DNA from: Methylobacillus gramineus
Lineage (GTDB): Bacteria; Pseudomonadota; Gammaproteobacteria; Burkholderiales; Methylophilaceae
Length of the DNA: 64,000 nt
Direction of reading: 5' to 3'
Assembly: GCF_020532675.1 (NCBI RefSeq)
Contig: NZ_JAJAVE010000001.1
Location: 1 to 64,000, forward strand
In this document: positions 44,590 through 52,184 of the stretch, in pieces
Layout of the letters: each line of letters begins with the position of its first letter
Numbering within the stretch: the stretch's first letter is position 1
Made by a program: the position numbers and the translations under genes
The notes under the pieces: generated by a model
The model's input: only the letters and a program-made list of their open reading frames with translations
What the model was told of the DNA's origin: nothing
The model's database searches: none

Positions 44590-45999
44590 ATGCCAGAAAA
44601 TACCCCTATCTTGTCTCGCTATCATCCAGAACTCAAGTTTTGTCTTAAGGTGGGTCTAATCAGCCTATTAACCTTGTGCCAGTTACCGCTCACATTGGCC
44701 AGCCCAAGTGTGTATCCCACAGGCACGACAATCTACGATCCGAGCCGGGCTTTTAACTCCTACGTGTTGTTCTCAAGCGGGGATAATGTTGCCAGGCTTA
44801 TTGATCTGAATGGTAATGTTGTTAATACCTGGCCCGATGCTGGCGGGCATAGCACCCTGATTGATCCAGCGCTGAATGCGGGAAAATTGGGGCATGTGCT
44901 GGTGACTGTGTTGACAGTGGATGGCAAGGGCACAGGTCTGGTGCCAGGGCTTAATCGGACCAGGATATCCAAGACAGTGGCCGAGTTGGATTGGCAAGGC
45001 AAGCCGGTCTGGTCGTTTGGTGAAAAAGCTCCAGGTGGCCTTGCTCAACAGCATCACGATTGGACGAGGCTGGCTAATGGCAATACGCTGCTATTGGCTA
45101 ATCTTGCCCATCAGGTACCTGGTTTCAAACAGCCGCAACTCCTAGATGACGTGATATATGAAGTTAATCCAGCGGGGGAAGTCGTGTGGAAATGGGTCGC
45201 TGCAGATCATTTGCATGAGTTTGGCTTCAGTGCGGATGAGTTGAAACTGGTGAAAAACTCAGAAAATGCAGACTATCTACATTTCAATAATTTAAAAGTA
45301 CTGGGCCCCAATCGCTGGTACAAGTCAGGAGATCAACGATTTCATCCTGACAACTTGCTGGTGGATGCCCGTAATGCCAACTTTATTGCCATTATAGATC
45401 GCAAGAGTGGAAAGGTTGTGTGGCTGCTGGGGCCACATTATGTCTCTGTAGGCAGTGGGCCAAAGCCACGGAATGTCCCCAGGCCTGTAGATCAGATCAG
45501 TGGTCAACATGATGCACACTTGATTCCGGAAGGGTTGCCTGGTGCCGGTAATCTCTTGGTCTTCGATAACCAGGGCGAGGCAGGATATCCACCAGTGCCG
45601 CTATCGGTAACTGGTGGGTCGCGTGTGTTGGAAATTGACCCAATCAAAAAGGAAGTAGTTTGGCAATATACGGGAGAGGATTCTGGTGGCCCCGGATGGT
45701 CTTTTCGCAGTACGCACATCAGCAATGCTCGTCGGCTGCCTAACGGCAATACTTTCATCAATGAAGGACAAAAAGGTCGTTTGTTCCAGGTGACCTGGGA
45801 TGGCGATATTGTCTGGGAATATGTGAATCCTTATCCTCGAATAGGGAAGGATGCCAGCACTGGCAAGCCAACCAGCAACAGCCAGCTTTATAGAGGCCAG
45901 CCCATCCCTTATTCCTGGGTGCCGACAAATACTTTACGCAGTGAAAAAGTGGTCAAGCCACCTTTGCCAGGCGATTTTCATATTCCTGCTCAACCTTAA
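44590..45999 (+). CDS. Secreted arylsulfotransferase (ASST)-like protein
   Basis: 469 residues. An N-terminal signal (about residues 20-38, ending near LTLASP) leads to a beta-propeller of repeated NGN-type blades: HHDWTRLANGNTLLL, QISGQHDAHLIPEG and STHISNARRLPNGNTF. These match the arylsulfate sulfotransferase superfamily, where a histidine is transiently sulfated while moving sulfate between phenols. Whether the catalytic histidine is kept needs alignment, and many family members have no known activity. Its own sigma-54 type promoter separates it from ccmI. Confidence 0.75.
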   Translation: MPENTPILSRYHPELKFCLKVGLISLLTLCQLPLTLASPSVYPTGTTIYDPSRAFNSYVLFSSGDNVARLIDLNGNVVNTWPDAGGHSTLIDPALNAGKLGHVLVTVLTVDGKGTGLVPGLNRTRISKTVAELDWQGKPVWSFGEKAPGGLAQQHHDWTRLANGNTLLLANLAHQVPGFKQPQLLDDVIYEVNPAGEVVWKWVAADHLHEFGFSADELKLVKNSENADYLHFNNLKVLGPNRWYKSGDQRFHPDNLLVDARNANFIAIIDRKSGKVVWLLGPHYVSVGSGPKPRNVPRPVDQISGQHDAHLIPEGLPGAGNLLVFDNQGEAGYPPVPLSVTGGSRVLEIDPIKKEVVWQYTGEDSGGPGWSFRSTHISNARRLPNGNTFINEGQKGRLFQVTWDGDIVWEYVNPYPRIGKDASTGKPTSNSQLYRGQPIPYSWVPTNTLRSEKVVKPPLPGDFHIPAQP

Positions 46000-46015
46000 A
46001 TTGATTAAGTCGTCA

Positions 46016-46048
46016 GCCTGCCTGGCAGTCGTGACTTTCCAGGCAGGC
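46016..46048. terminator. Possible bidirectional terminator between ASST-like and cupin genes
   Basis: GCCTGCCTGG pairs with CCAGGCAGGC across a 13-base loop between two convergent stops. No T tract follows directly. Confidence 0.5.
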
Positions 46049-46065
46049 AGTTAAGCTTATTTCTT

Positions 46066-46539
46066 TTATTCCACTCGCTTTGAGGTAGCTGGGCCTATCC
46101 CGACAATCTGCAGAACCGTGTCTTCATCTTTGGCGCCATCGTAGTGGATTTCATTGCCATAGTGAGTGACAAAGCTGCCGGCTGGCACCGGTTTAAAGTG
46201 AGCAGGATTATAGTCTGCCCCTGTTGCGACCCACCAAGTACCTGAAAGCACAGTGATGAACCTATCATTAGGATGTGAATGGGGACGGCTATGGTGATTC
46301 GCCTTCCATTTGTTCAGGACGACATACAAGCCTGGTTTGCTAGGATCTCCTACCAAGACTGCAGATTCTGACCCGCTAGGGTTAGCTATCCACTTAATGT
46401 CTTTAGGCAGCTTGATTGAAATGGCTTTGGGATCCAACTCTTCTCCTGCACTTGCAATGCTGATGCTGGCTGTTAATACAACCAGTCCTAGTATGCCTGC
46501 CAAGGTCAAAGTGGTGAGGGATTTGTACAGTGTGCTCAT
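46066..46539 (-). CDS. Secreted cupin-domain protein
   Basis: 157 residues. A signal peptide (cleavage near ASAGEE) is followed by a small beta-barrel with a cupin metal motif: HHSRPHSHPNDRF provides histidines, then VLSGTWWVATG and, later, YGNEIHYDG. It could bind a metal and act as an isomerase, dioxygenase or binding protein in the periplasm; substrate unknown. Shine-Dalgarno GGAGA precedes the ATG. It has its own sigma-54 type promoter. Confidence 0.8.
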   Translation of the reverse strand: MSTLYKSLTTLTLAGILGLVVLTASISIASAGEELDPKAISIKLPKDIKWIANPSGSESAVLVGDPSKPGLYVVLNKWKANHHSRPHSHPNDRFITVLSGTWWVATGADYNPAHFKPVPAGSFVTHYGNEIHYDGAKDEDTVLQIVGIGPATSKRVE

Positions 46540-46601
46540 TACGATTCTCCGGTTGGTATGCGACGTATTACTGCGCCTTTAAAATAGCCATGTCTTGTAA
46601 T

Positions 46602-46617
46602 AGCAATCGTCATGCCA
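46602..46617 (-). promoter_or_regulatory. Sigma-54 type -24/-12 promoter for cupin gene
   Basis: On the minus strand TGGCATGACGATTGCT matches TGGCAC-N5-TTGCW with one mismatch and exact spacing. The start near 46591 gives a leader of about 52 bases to the ATG. I found no TGTT-N8-AACA dyad upstream of this one. Confidence 0.72.
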
Positions 46618-46732
46618 ATGGAGGGATGGATTTACTTGTATGAATAATAAGGGATTTTAGTTTTATTGATGCAGGGTAGAGTTGTCTGAACAACAATCGA
46701 CCAACACTTGGTGCTAGAGGAGTAAAACAGCG

Positions 46733-47872
46733 TTATTTGGTTTTTGTCTCATCCGCCAGGTAAGCTTGTACCGCTGCATTGACCTTGTCGGTGATTTGCG
46801 TAGAGGGTATAGGGGTGCTTGCTTTGGCAATGTCCTGCGCATATTGATAGAGCGGAATAAACAGATTGTCCTTATCTGGAGCCCCACGTAGTACTAGAAG
46901 GTTATTATCGGCGATAAGTTGCTGCCATTTATTGCGTACAGCATCCCATACGGGCTTGCTCGCCTGAATATAACGGTCTCCTTCGCTCCAGTCAAAATCC
47001 TCTATACGCTCATAACGATTAAAGCCTGACTCGCGGCCAATCACCGGACTGCTGGCTGCAATTTTGCCAGTCTTATCGAGCCTGACCTTTAGGTTTTGTT
47101 GTTCATGTACCCAACCTGTTGGGGTGATAATATGACGGTTATTGCCTATCAGCACATCATAGTCGCTGCGTATGCTGTATTCGCGGCGAGGAAGTGGCCG
47201 CCAGCCATCTTCATCTGCCCAGCTAGAGTAATTGCCAAGGTGCTGCCATTTGGCCACCCCAGAATATCTAGGACTGTCATCAACTTGATAAACTGTCTGG
47301 CGCCAGGTCCCATTTTGTTGATGTGCTGGTACCTTGATCCGTTGCCAGGTGTTGTTTCCTTGGAACACAAGCTGTTCCCGCGCTTCATATTGCCAGTCCT
47401 GGCGCCAATGCTTGGTGACGAATGGGCCTTCAATCTTGCCGTTATCATCGACAAAGGACATGACCAACAAGTGTTGCAGGACGATGGAGGTGCCTTTGTC
47501 TTCTACAACATATACCTTTTCTGTGCCCCAGCTACGATAAGGGCGAGTGGGTTTATAAGCAGCAATAAACCCAGTAGTTTCGATGAAGTCAAAAGTGGCC
47601 CGATATTCCCCGGCCATGGCTAAAATGGCGCGCCGGTCTCGTTCAAAGCTGTTCAAGCCGGGTGACTGCAAGGCTTTCCAGTCTGCAGTTGGTTCCGTGA
47701 CTAGTTTGACTGCTGTACCTGTTGTTGTGCCACCTCGGGGAGATAAGCTGGATTCGTCTTGGAATTGCCATGAGAATGTATATTGACGCTCAGTGACAGG
47801 CGTCACGGTGTCAGCGTAAACCAAAGCGAGATGGGAAAAAAGAATCAGTACAAGGACTAGCCTGGATGTCAT
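46733..47872 (-). CDS. DUF6607-like secreted protein
   Basis: 379 residues with a signal peptide (LVLVLILFSHLALVYA). The mature part is Trp- and Tyr-rich (GPFVTKHWRQDWQYE, YSSWADEDGWRPLPRREYSIR), resembling the uncharacterised DUF6607 family; I recall this from sequence style and could not search. Function unknown, likely periplasmic or surface. It follows the cytochrome b561 gene by 67 bases on the same strand and has no sigma-54 element of its own, so it probably shares that transcript. Confidence 0.6.
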   Translation of the reverse strand: MTSRLVLVLILFSHLALVYADTVTPVTERQYTFSWQFQDESSLSPRGGTTTGTAVKLVTEPTADWKALQSPGLNSFERDRRAILAMAGEYRATFDFIETTGFIAAYKPTRPYRSWGTEKVYVVEDKGTSIVLQHLLVMSFVDDNGKIEGPFVTKHWRQDWQYEAREQLVFQGNNTWQRIKVPAHQQNGTWRQTVYQVDDSPRYSGVAKWQHLGNYSSWADEDGWRPLPRREYSIRSDYDVLIGNNRHIITPTGWVHEQQNLKVRLDKTGKIAASSPVIGRESGFNRYERIEDFDWSEGDRYIQASKPVWDAVRNKWQQLIADNNLLVLRGAPDKDNLFIPLYQYAQDIAKASTPIPSTQITDKVNAAVQAYLADETKTK

Positions 47873-47939
47873 GAGTTGTGAGCGGTCATGGTGTGTAAAT
47901 AGGTGATTTTAAAGTAAGTGGGATTATTGCAAAATTGTA

Positions 47940-48596
47940 TTATGCCCAGTGTGTGGCGATAAACCAGACGATACCCGCGCTTACTGCGAGTAATATTGAA
48001 CCTAAAATTACATGCCCACCTTGGCTTGCATGAGTATCAGGTAATGAATGATGTACCTGCTTGCGGCCAGTAATCATCGCCTTGACTAGGTTTTCACGTT
48101 TGAACAATCGATAATAGATGATAGCTGCAATGTGTAATCCTATGAGGCCATATAGTATGTATTGGTTGATCGTATGTAGATAGGTTAGATAGTCGCTAGT
48201 ATCTTTATCAATCAGTGAGTAAAGCGGGCCTTCAGTAAAAATATCGTCGTTAGAAAAAAGCCCGGTAACAGCTTGTGCCAGTAACAGCAATAGCATGGCT
48301 ATAACCGACCATCCACCCAAAGGATTGTGTCCGATAGTCTTATCTCCAGTACCTTTCAGGTAGCCAATAATCGCGCGTGGGCCGCGAATGAAATTCGAAA
48401 ACTTGGCATAAGTGCCGCCTGCAAACCCCCACAGCACACGAAAAATCAATAGGGCCAGCAAGGCCTCTCCGGAAATGACATGCCACTCCAAAGCATTTCC
48501 ACCTATTTTGACGGTAATAATGGCAATAGCAAAAAGCGCCACGAGGGACCAGTGAAAAAATCGTAAGGGAAAATCCCAGGTGTTGATGTGTTTCAT
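47940..48596 (-). CDS. Cytochrome b561-type membrane protein
   Basis: 218 residues from the ATG at 48596 (TAGGAG 5 bases before it); the frame is open further upstream. Four or five transmembrane helices carry heme-b histidines in FPLRFFHWSL, LEWHVISGE and YLHTINQYILYGLIGLHIAA. The family shuttles electrons between the quinone pool and periplasmic c-type cytochromes or enzymes. It would give the accessory redox proteins a link to the membrane. It has a sigma-54 type promoter with a 40-base leader and an upstream dyad. Confidence 0.85.
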   Translation of the reverse strand: MKHINTWDFPLRFFHWSLVALFAIAIITVKIGGNALEWHVISGEALLALLIFRVLWGFAGGTYAKFSNFIRGPRAIIGYLKGTGDKTIGHNPLGGWSVIAMLLLLLAQAVTGLFSNDDIFTEGPLYSLIDKDTSDYLTYLHTINQYILYGLIGLHIAAIIYYRLFKRENLVKAMITGRKQVHHSLPDTHASQGGHVILGSILLAVSAGIVWFIATHWA

Positions 48597-48648
48597 ATTT
48601 GCTCCTAAAACGTTGCCACCATGGGTGACAAGATATTCTGAGATTAAT

Positions 48649-48664
48649 AGCAAATAATGTACCT
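48649..48664 (-). promoter_or_regulatory. Sigma-54 type -24/-12 promoter for cytochrome b561 gene
   Basis: On the minus strand AGGTACATTATTTGCT has exact GG-N10-GC spacing and a perfect TTGCT -12 box, with two mismatches in the -24 box. It is the weakest of the set by sequence, but the leader (about 40 bases) and the strong upstream dyad support it. Confidence 0.55.
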
Positions 48665-48725
48665 GGGTATAAATTTATTTACATACAATATGTTAGGAGT
48701 TTTTTTGTGAGTGAAGGGCATGAAT

Positions 48726-48743
48726 CTGTTTGTTTTGAAGCAG
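48726..48743. promoter_or_regulatory. Candidate activator dyad upstream of cytochrome b561 gene
   Basis: CTGTTT-GTTTTG-AAGCAG, identical in arms and spacer to the dyad at 37069. It begins about 62 bases upstream of the -24 element. Confidence 0.55.
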
Positions 48744-48937
48744 GTTGTTGCTGAAAATTGAGCAGTTGGATATTTCTGGATCAGCAGTAAGTGCAGTGAA
48801 TTGGGTTTTAAGAAGGGATTGTCTGTATGAACTTCACGTACTTTTGATGAGTGGGATGAGCATATAAGCAGGACGGAATAACCTGAGAGTCAGGATGCTA
48901 GGATTGGAAAATAGTGTTTTATGCGCACGGTTACATA

Positions 48938-48966
48938 AAAAATCCCGCATTACACGGGATTTTTTA
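48938..48966 (-). terminator. Terminator of the aceE-aceF-lpdA operon
   Basis: AAAAAATCCCG pairs with CGGGATTTTTT across a 7-base loop. The flanking A and T runs make it work in both directions. Confidence 0.9.
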
Positions 48967-48976
48967 TAGTGATTCA

Positions 48977-50740
48977 TTATCTCTTTTTTATATATAAGTC
49001 TGTGATCGTGCCTTCCTTCATCTCGGCAGCAAAGCATATCGTCTCTGACAAGGTGGGGTGGGCATGGATGGTGAGGCCAAGGTCATGGGCATCAGCGCCC
49101 AATTCTATGGCCAGCACGGCTTCTGCCAACAATTCACCGGCATTGACACCGACGATGCCTGCGCCAATCAGTCTATGCGTTTCCTTGTCGAAAATCAGCT
49201 TGGTGGCGCCCTCTGAGCGAGCGATAGATAATGCGCGGCCACTGGCAGCCCAGGGGAATGAGGCTTTCTCAATGTTCAGTCCACGGGCCTTGGCATCCGT
49301 TTCGGTCACGCCAGCCCAAGCCACTTCAGGATCAGTGTACGCCACTGAAGGAATGGCTAATGCCTGGAACTCGACCTTGTGTCCGGCAATGACTTCTGCC
49401 GCTACCTTGGCTTCATGCGTGGCCTTGTGCGCCAGCATGGGTTGTCCCACGATGTCACCAATCGCAAAGATGTGCGGTACGTTGGTACGCATCTGCTTGT
49501 CGACATTGATAAAGCCTCTGTCATCGACTGCAACACCTGCGTGTTCTGCCCCTATATTCTTGCCATTGGGACGGCGGCCGATGGAGACCAGCACGCGGTC
49601 ATAGACTTGGGTTTCCTTGGGCGCATTTTCACCTTCAAAACTGACATGGATGCCGTCTTTCTTGGCTTCAATCTTGGCAACCTTGGTCGAGAGCATGATG
49701 CTTTCGAAACGCTTTTCCATGCGTTTCTGCAATGGGCGGACGAGGTCACGGTCGCAACCGGTGATGAGGCCATCCATGAATTCAACCACGCTGACTTTGG
49801 TACCCAGCGCGTCATATACCGTCCCCATTTCCAGGCCGATAATACCGCCGCCAATTACCAGCAGGCGTTTGGGGATATCAGCCAGCGCCAGCGCACCGGT
49901 AGAATCCATGATGCGCTCATCTTCAGGAGCGCCAGGGAATTTGGTTGCTTGTGAGCCGGCGGCAATGATGGCGTTCTGGAACCCGACTGTGGTGACCTTG
50001 CCATCTGCGGCAGTGACAGCGATCTGGTGCGGGCTGGTGAATTGACCTACGCCCTGGACAACAGTGACGCCGCGTTGCTTGGCCATTTGCGCCAAACCGC
50101 CAGTCAGCTTGGCAACGACATCGTTGGCTTTCCAATTGCGCAACTCATCCAGGTTGATCTTGGGTTTGCCAAAGCTAACGCCATGATGAGCGGTGTCTTC
50201 CGCTTCGGTAATCACTTTGGCCGTATGTAACAGGGCCTTGGATGGGATGCAACCCACATTCAGGCAAACGCCCCCAAGTGTGGTGTAACGCTCGATCAAG
50301 ACCACCTGCTTACCAAGATCTGCTGCACGGAAAGCCGCAGTGTAGCCGCCTGGGCCAGAGCCCAAGACGACCACCTCAGTGTTGATATCTGGATCACCGC
50401 TTGGAGTGGATGGCGTGGGAGCTGGCGTTACAGCTGGCGTTACAGCAGCAGTACTTGCTGCTGGTGTCTCGGTTGCTGGTGCCGCAGTCACTTCGCTGGC
50501 GGATTCTTCCAGCAGCAGGATCAATGCACCCGTGGCAATCTTGTCACCGACTTTAACCTTGACTTCCTTCACTACGCCCGCGTGGGAGGAGGGAATATCC
50601 ATGGAGGCTTTGTCAGACTCAAGGGTAATCAGTGAGTCCTCCTTGGCAATGGTGTCGCCAGCCTTGACCAGGACTTCAATCACATCCACGCTATCGAAGT
50701 TGCCGATATCGGGAACCAATACTTCAGTAATTTTGCTCAT
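48977..50740 (-). CDS. lpdA: Dihydrolipoyl dehydrogenase with N-terminal lipoyl domain (E3)
   Basis: 587 residues. An N-terminal lipoyl domain (lysine in TLESDKASMDIPS) and a Pro/Ala/Thr linker precede the flavoprotein disulfide reductase core, with FAD-binding GSGPGGYTAAFRA, redox site GGVCLNVGCIPSK and C-terminal HAHPTLSET. E3 reoxidises dihydrolipoamide on E2 and passes electrons to NAD+. The lipoylated form of E3 is common in betaproteobacteria. It is the last gene of the pyruvate dehydrogenase operon, 16 bases after aceF, with AAGGGAAAG before the ATG. Confidence 0.96.
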   Translation of the reverse strand: MSKITEVLVPDIGNFDSVDVIEVLVKAGDTIAKEDSLITLESDKASMDIPSSHAGVVKEVKVKVGDKIATGALILLLEESASEVTAAPATETPAASTAAVTPAVTPAPTPSTPSGDPDINTEVVVLGSGPGGYTAAFRAADLGKQVVLIERYTTLGGVCLNVGCIPSKALLHTAKVITEAEDTAHHGVSFGKPKINLDELRNWKANDVVAKLTGGLAQMAKQRGVTVVQGVGQFTSPHQIAVTAADGKVTTVGFQNAIIAAGSQATKFPGAPEDERIMDSTGALALADIPKRLLVIGGGIIGLEMGTVYDALGTKVSVVEFMDGLITGCDRDLVRPLQKRMEKRFESIMLSTKVAKIEAKKDGIHVSFEGENAPKETQVYDRVLVSIGRRPNGKNIGAEHAGVAVDDRGFINVDKQMRTNVPHIFAIGDIVGQPMLAHKATHEAKVAAEVIAGHKVEFQALAIPSVAYTDPEVAWAGVTETDAKARGLNIEKASFPWAASGRALSIARSEGATKLIFDKETHRLIGAGIVGVNAGELLAEAVLAIELGADAHDLGLTIHAHPTLSETICFAAEMKEGTITDLYIKKR

Positions 50741-50756
50741 ATCTTTCCCTTAATTC

Positions 50757-52091
50757 TTACAGCAACAAACGACGTACATCAGACAACATCATGCGCAGGT
50801 GGCTGGTGAAGCGTGCACCATCAGCACCGTCAATGACGCGGTGATCGTAAGACAGGGAAAGTGGCAGGATCAGGCGTGGCTCGAAAGCCTTGGTCTTGCT
50901 ATTGAACACAGGCTGAATGCTGGAACGGGAAACACCAAGAATCGCGACTTCCGGACAATTGATGATAGGGGTGAATGCAGTGCCACCGATGCCGCCCAGG
51001 CTGGAAATGGTGAAGCAACCACCCTGCATTTCCTCAACCTTCAACTTGCGCTCTCGCGCCTTGGCTGAAAGCTCGCCCAGTTCTGCGGCAATTTCCAGTA
51101 CATCCTTGCGGTTGACGTCACGGATGACCGGTACCACCAGGCCATCAGGCGTATCGCAGGCAAAGCCGACGTTATAGTACTGCTTCAGGATCAGGCCTTC
51201 ACCATCAGGGGAAAGCGAGGCATTGAAGTTCGGATAGGTACGCAATGCATTGACCGAGGCCTTGATCAGGAATGCCAGCATAGTGAGCTTGACGCCACGC
51301 TTCTCGGCGTCTGCCTGCATGGACTTGCGGAAGTCTTCAAGGTCGGTAATATCCGCTTCATCAAACTGGGTAACGTGGGGGGCGGTGACCCAGTTGCGAT
51401 GCAGGTTGGCACCAGACAGCTTCTTGATACGGGATAGTGCCTTGATCTCTGTGCCGCCAAACTGGCTGAAGTCGATGACCGGTGCTGGTATTACGGCAAT
51501 GCCCCCGGCGGAAGCGATACCGCCGCCGCGTTGTTTGTTGAGTTCACCCTTGACGAAGGCCTGTACGTCGCTTTGGACAATACGGTTCTTGGGGCCACTT
51601 GCGCTGACCAGCGACAGGTTAACGCCAAGTTCTCTTGCAAACTTGCGTACCGATGGACTGGCATGAGCCTGCTTGCCCGGTGCAGTTTCCACATGGGCGG
51701 CAATCGGGTTGGGAGTAGCTTGTGGTTGTATGGTTGGTGGTGGCTCTGGTGCCGGACGAGTGGGCTCAGGTACTGCGGCTGCAGGCGCGGCTTGTGCCAC
51801 TGGGGCTGGCGCAGGTTTTTCCTCAGTTGCTGGTTGCGCAGTAGAACCGCCCTCTTCTGCATCCAGAAGCAGGATCAGCCCACCCTGGGCAGCCTTGTCA
51901 CCGACCTTGATTTTGACTTCTTTGACCGTGCCGGCAAAAGGCGCGGGGATATCCATGGATGCCTTGTCGGACTCCAGAGTGATCAAGGAGTCATCTTTGG
52001 CGACGGTGTCACCAGCCTTGACCAGGATGTCGATCACATCCACGCTGTCAAAATTACCGATGTCGGGAACCAGTACCTCTTTAATTGCCAT
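50757..52091 (-). CDS. aceF: Dihydrolipoyllysine acetyltransferase (E2 of pyruvate dehydrogenase)
   Basis: 444 residues. One lipoyl domain (ITLESDKASMDIPAP, nearly the same as in E3), a Pro/Ala-rich linker, a peripheral subunit-binding domain (SPSVRKFARELGVNLSLV) and the catalytic domain with SYDHRVIDGADGARF follow in order. It transfers acetyl groups to CoA and forms the core of the complex. A single lipoyl domain contrasts with three in E. coli. AAGGAA lies before the ATG. Confidence 0.96.
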   Translation of the reverse strand: MAIKEVLVPDIGNFDSVDVIDILVKAGDTVAKDDSLITLESDKASMDIPAPFAGTVKEVKIKVGDKAAQGGLILLLDAEEGGSTAQPATEEKPAPAPVAQAAPAAAVPEPTRPAPEPPPTIQPQATPNPIAAHVETAPGKQAHASPSVRKFARELGVNLSLVSASGPKNRIVQSDVQAFVKGELNKQRGGGIASAGGIAVIPAPVIDFSQFGGTEIKALSRIKKLSGANLHRNWVTAPHVTQFDEADITDLEDFRKSMQADAEKRGVKLTMLAFLIKASVNALRTYPNFNASLSPDGEGLILKQYYNVGFACDTPDGLVVPVIRDVNRKDVLEIAAELGELSAKARERKLKVEEMQGGCFTISSLGGIGGTAFTPIINCPEVAILGVSRSSIQPVFNSKTKAFEPRLILPLSLSYDHRVIDGADGARFTSHLRMMLSDVRRLLL

Positions 52092-52184
52092 GCTTGTGTT
52101 CCTTAAAATTCATCTTTTCAAGATCATCATGCCCAACCTCCTGAGCTAGATCAACAAGAGGTGATGCATGATGAATGCGACAAG

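Larger units (their letters stand above)
48597..48937. other. Regulatory region upstream of cytochrome b561 gene
   Basis: About 340 AT-rich bases between the b561 start and the lpdA terminator. It holds the sigma-54 type element and a dyad that contains 19 bases identical to the region upstream of the 37.3-kb cytochrome c'. No gene is supported. Confidence 0.65.

Noticed and set aside
46620-46735. TTGTCTGAACAA palindrome upstream of the cupin as the regulon dyad
   Set aside because: Half-sites are spaced differently from TGTT-N8-AACA, so it was not counted.
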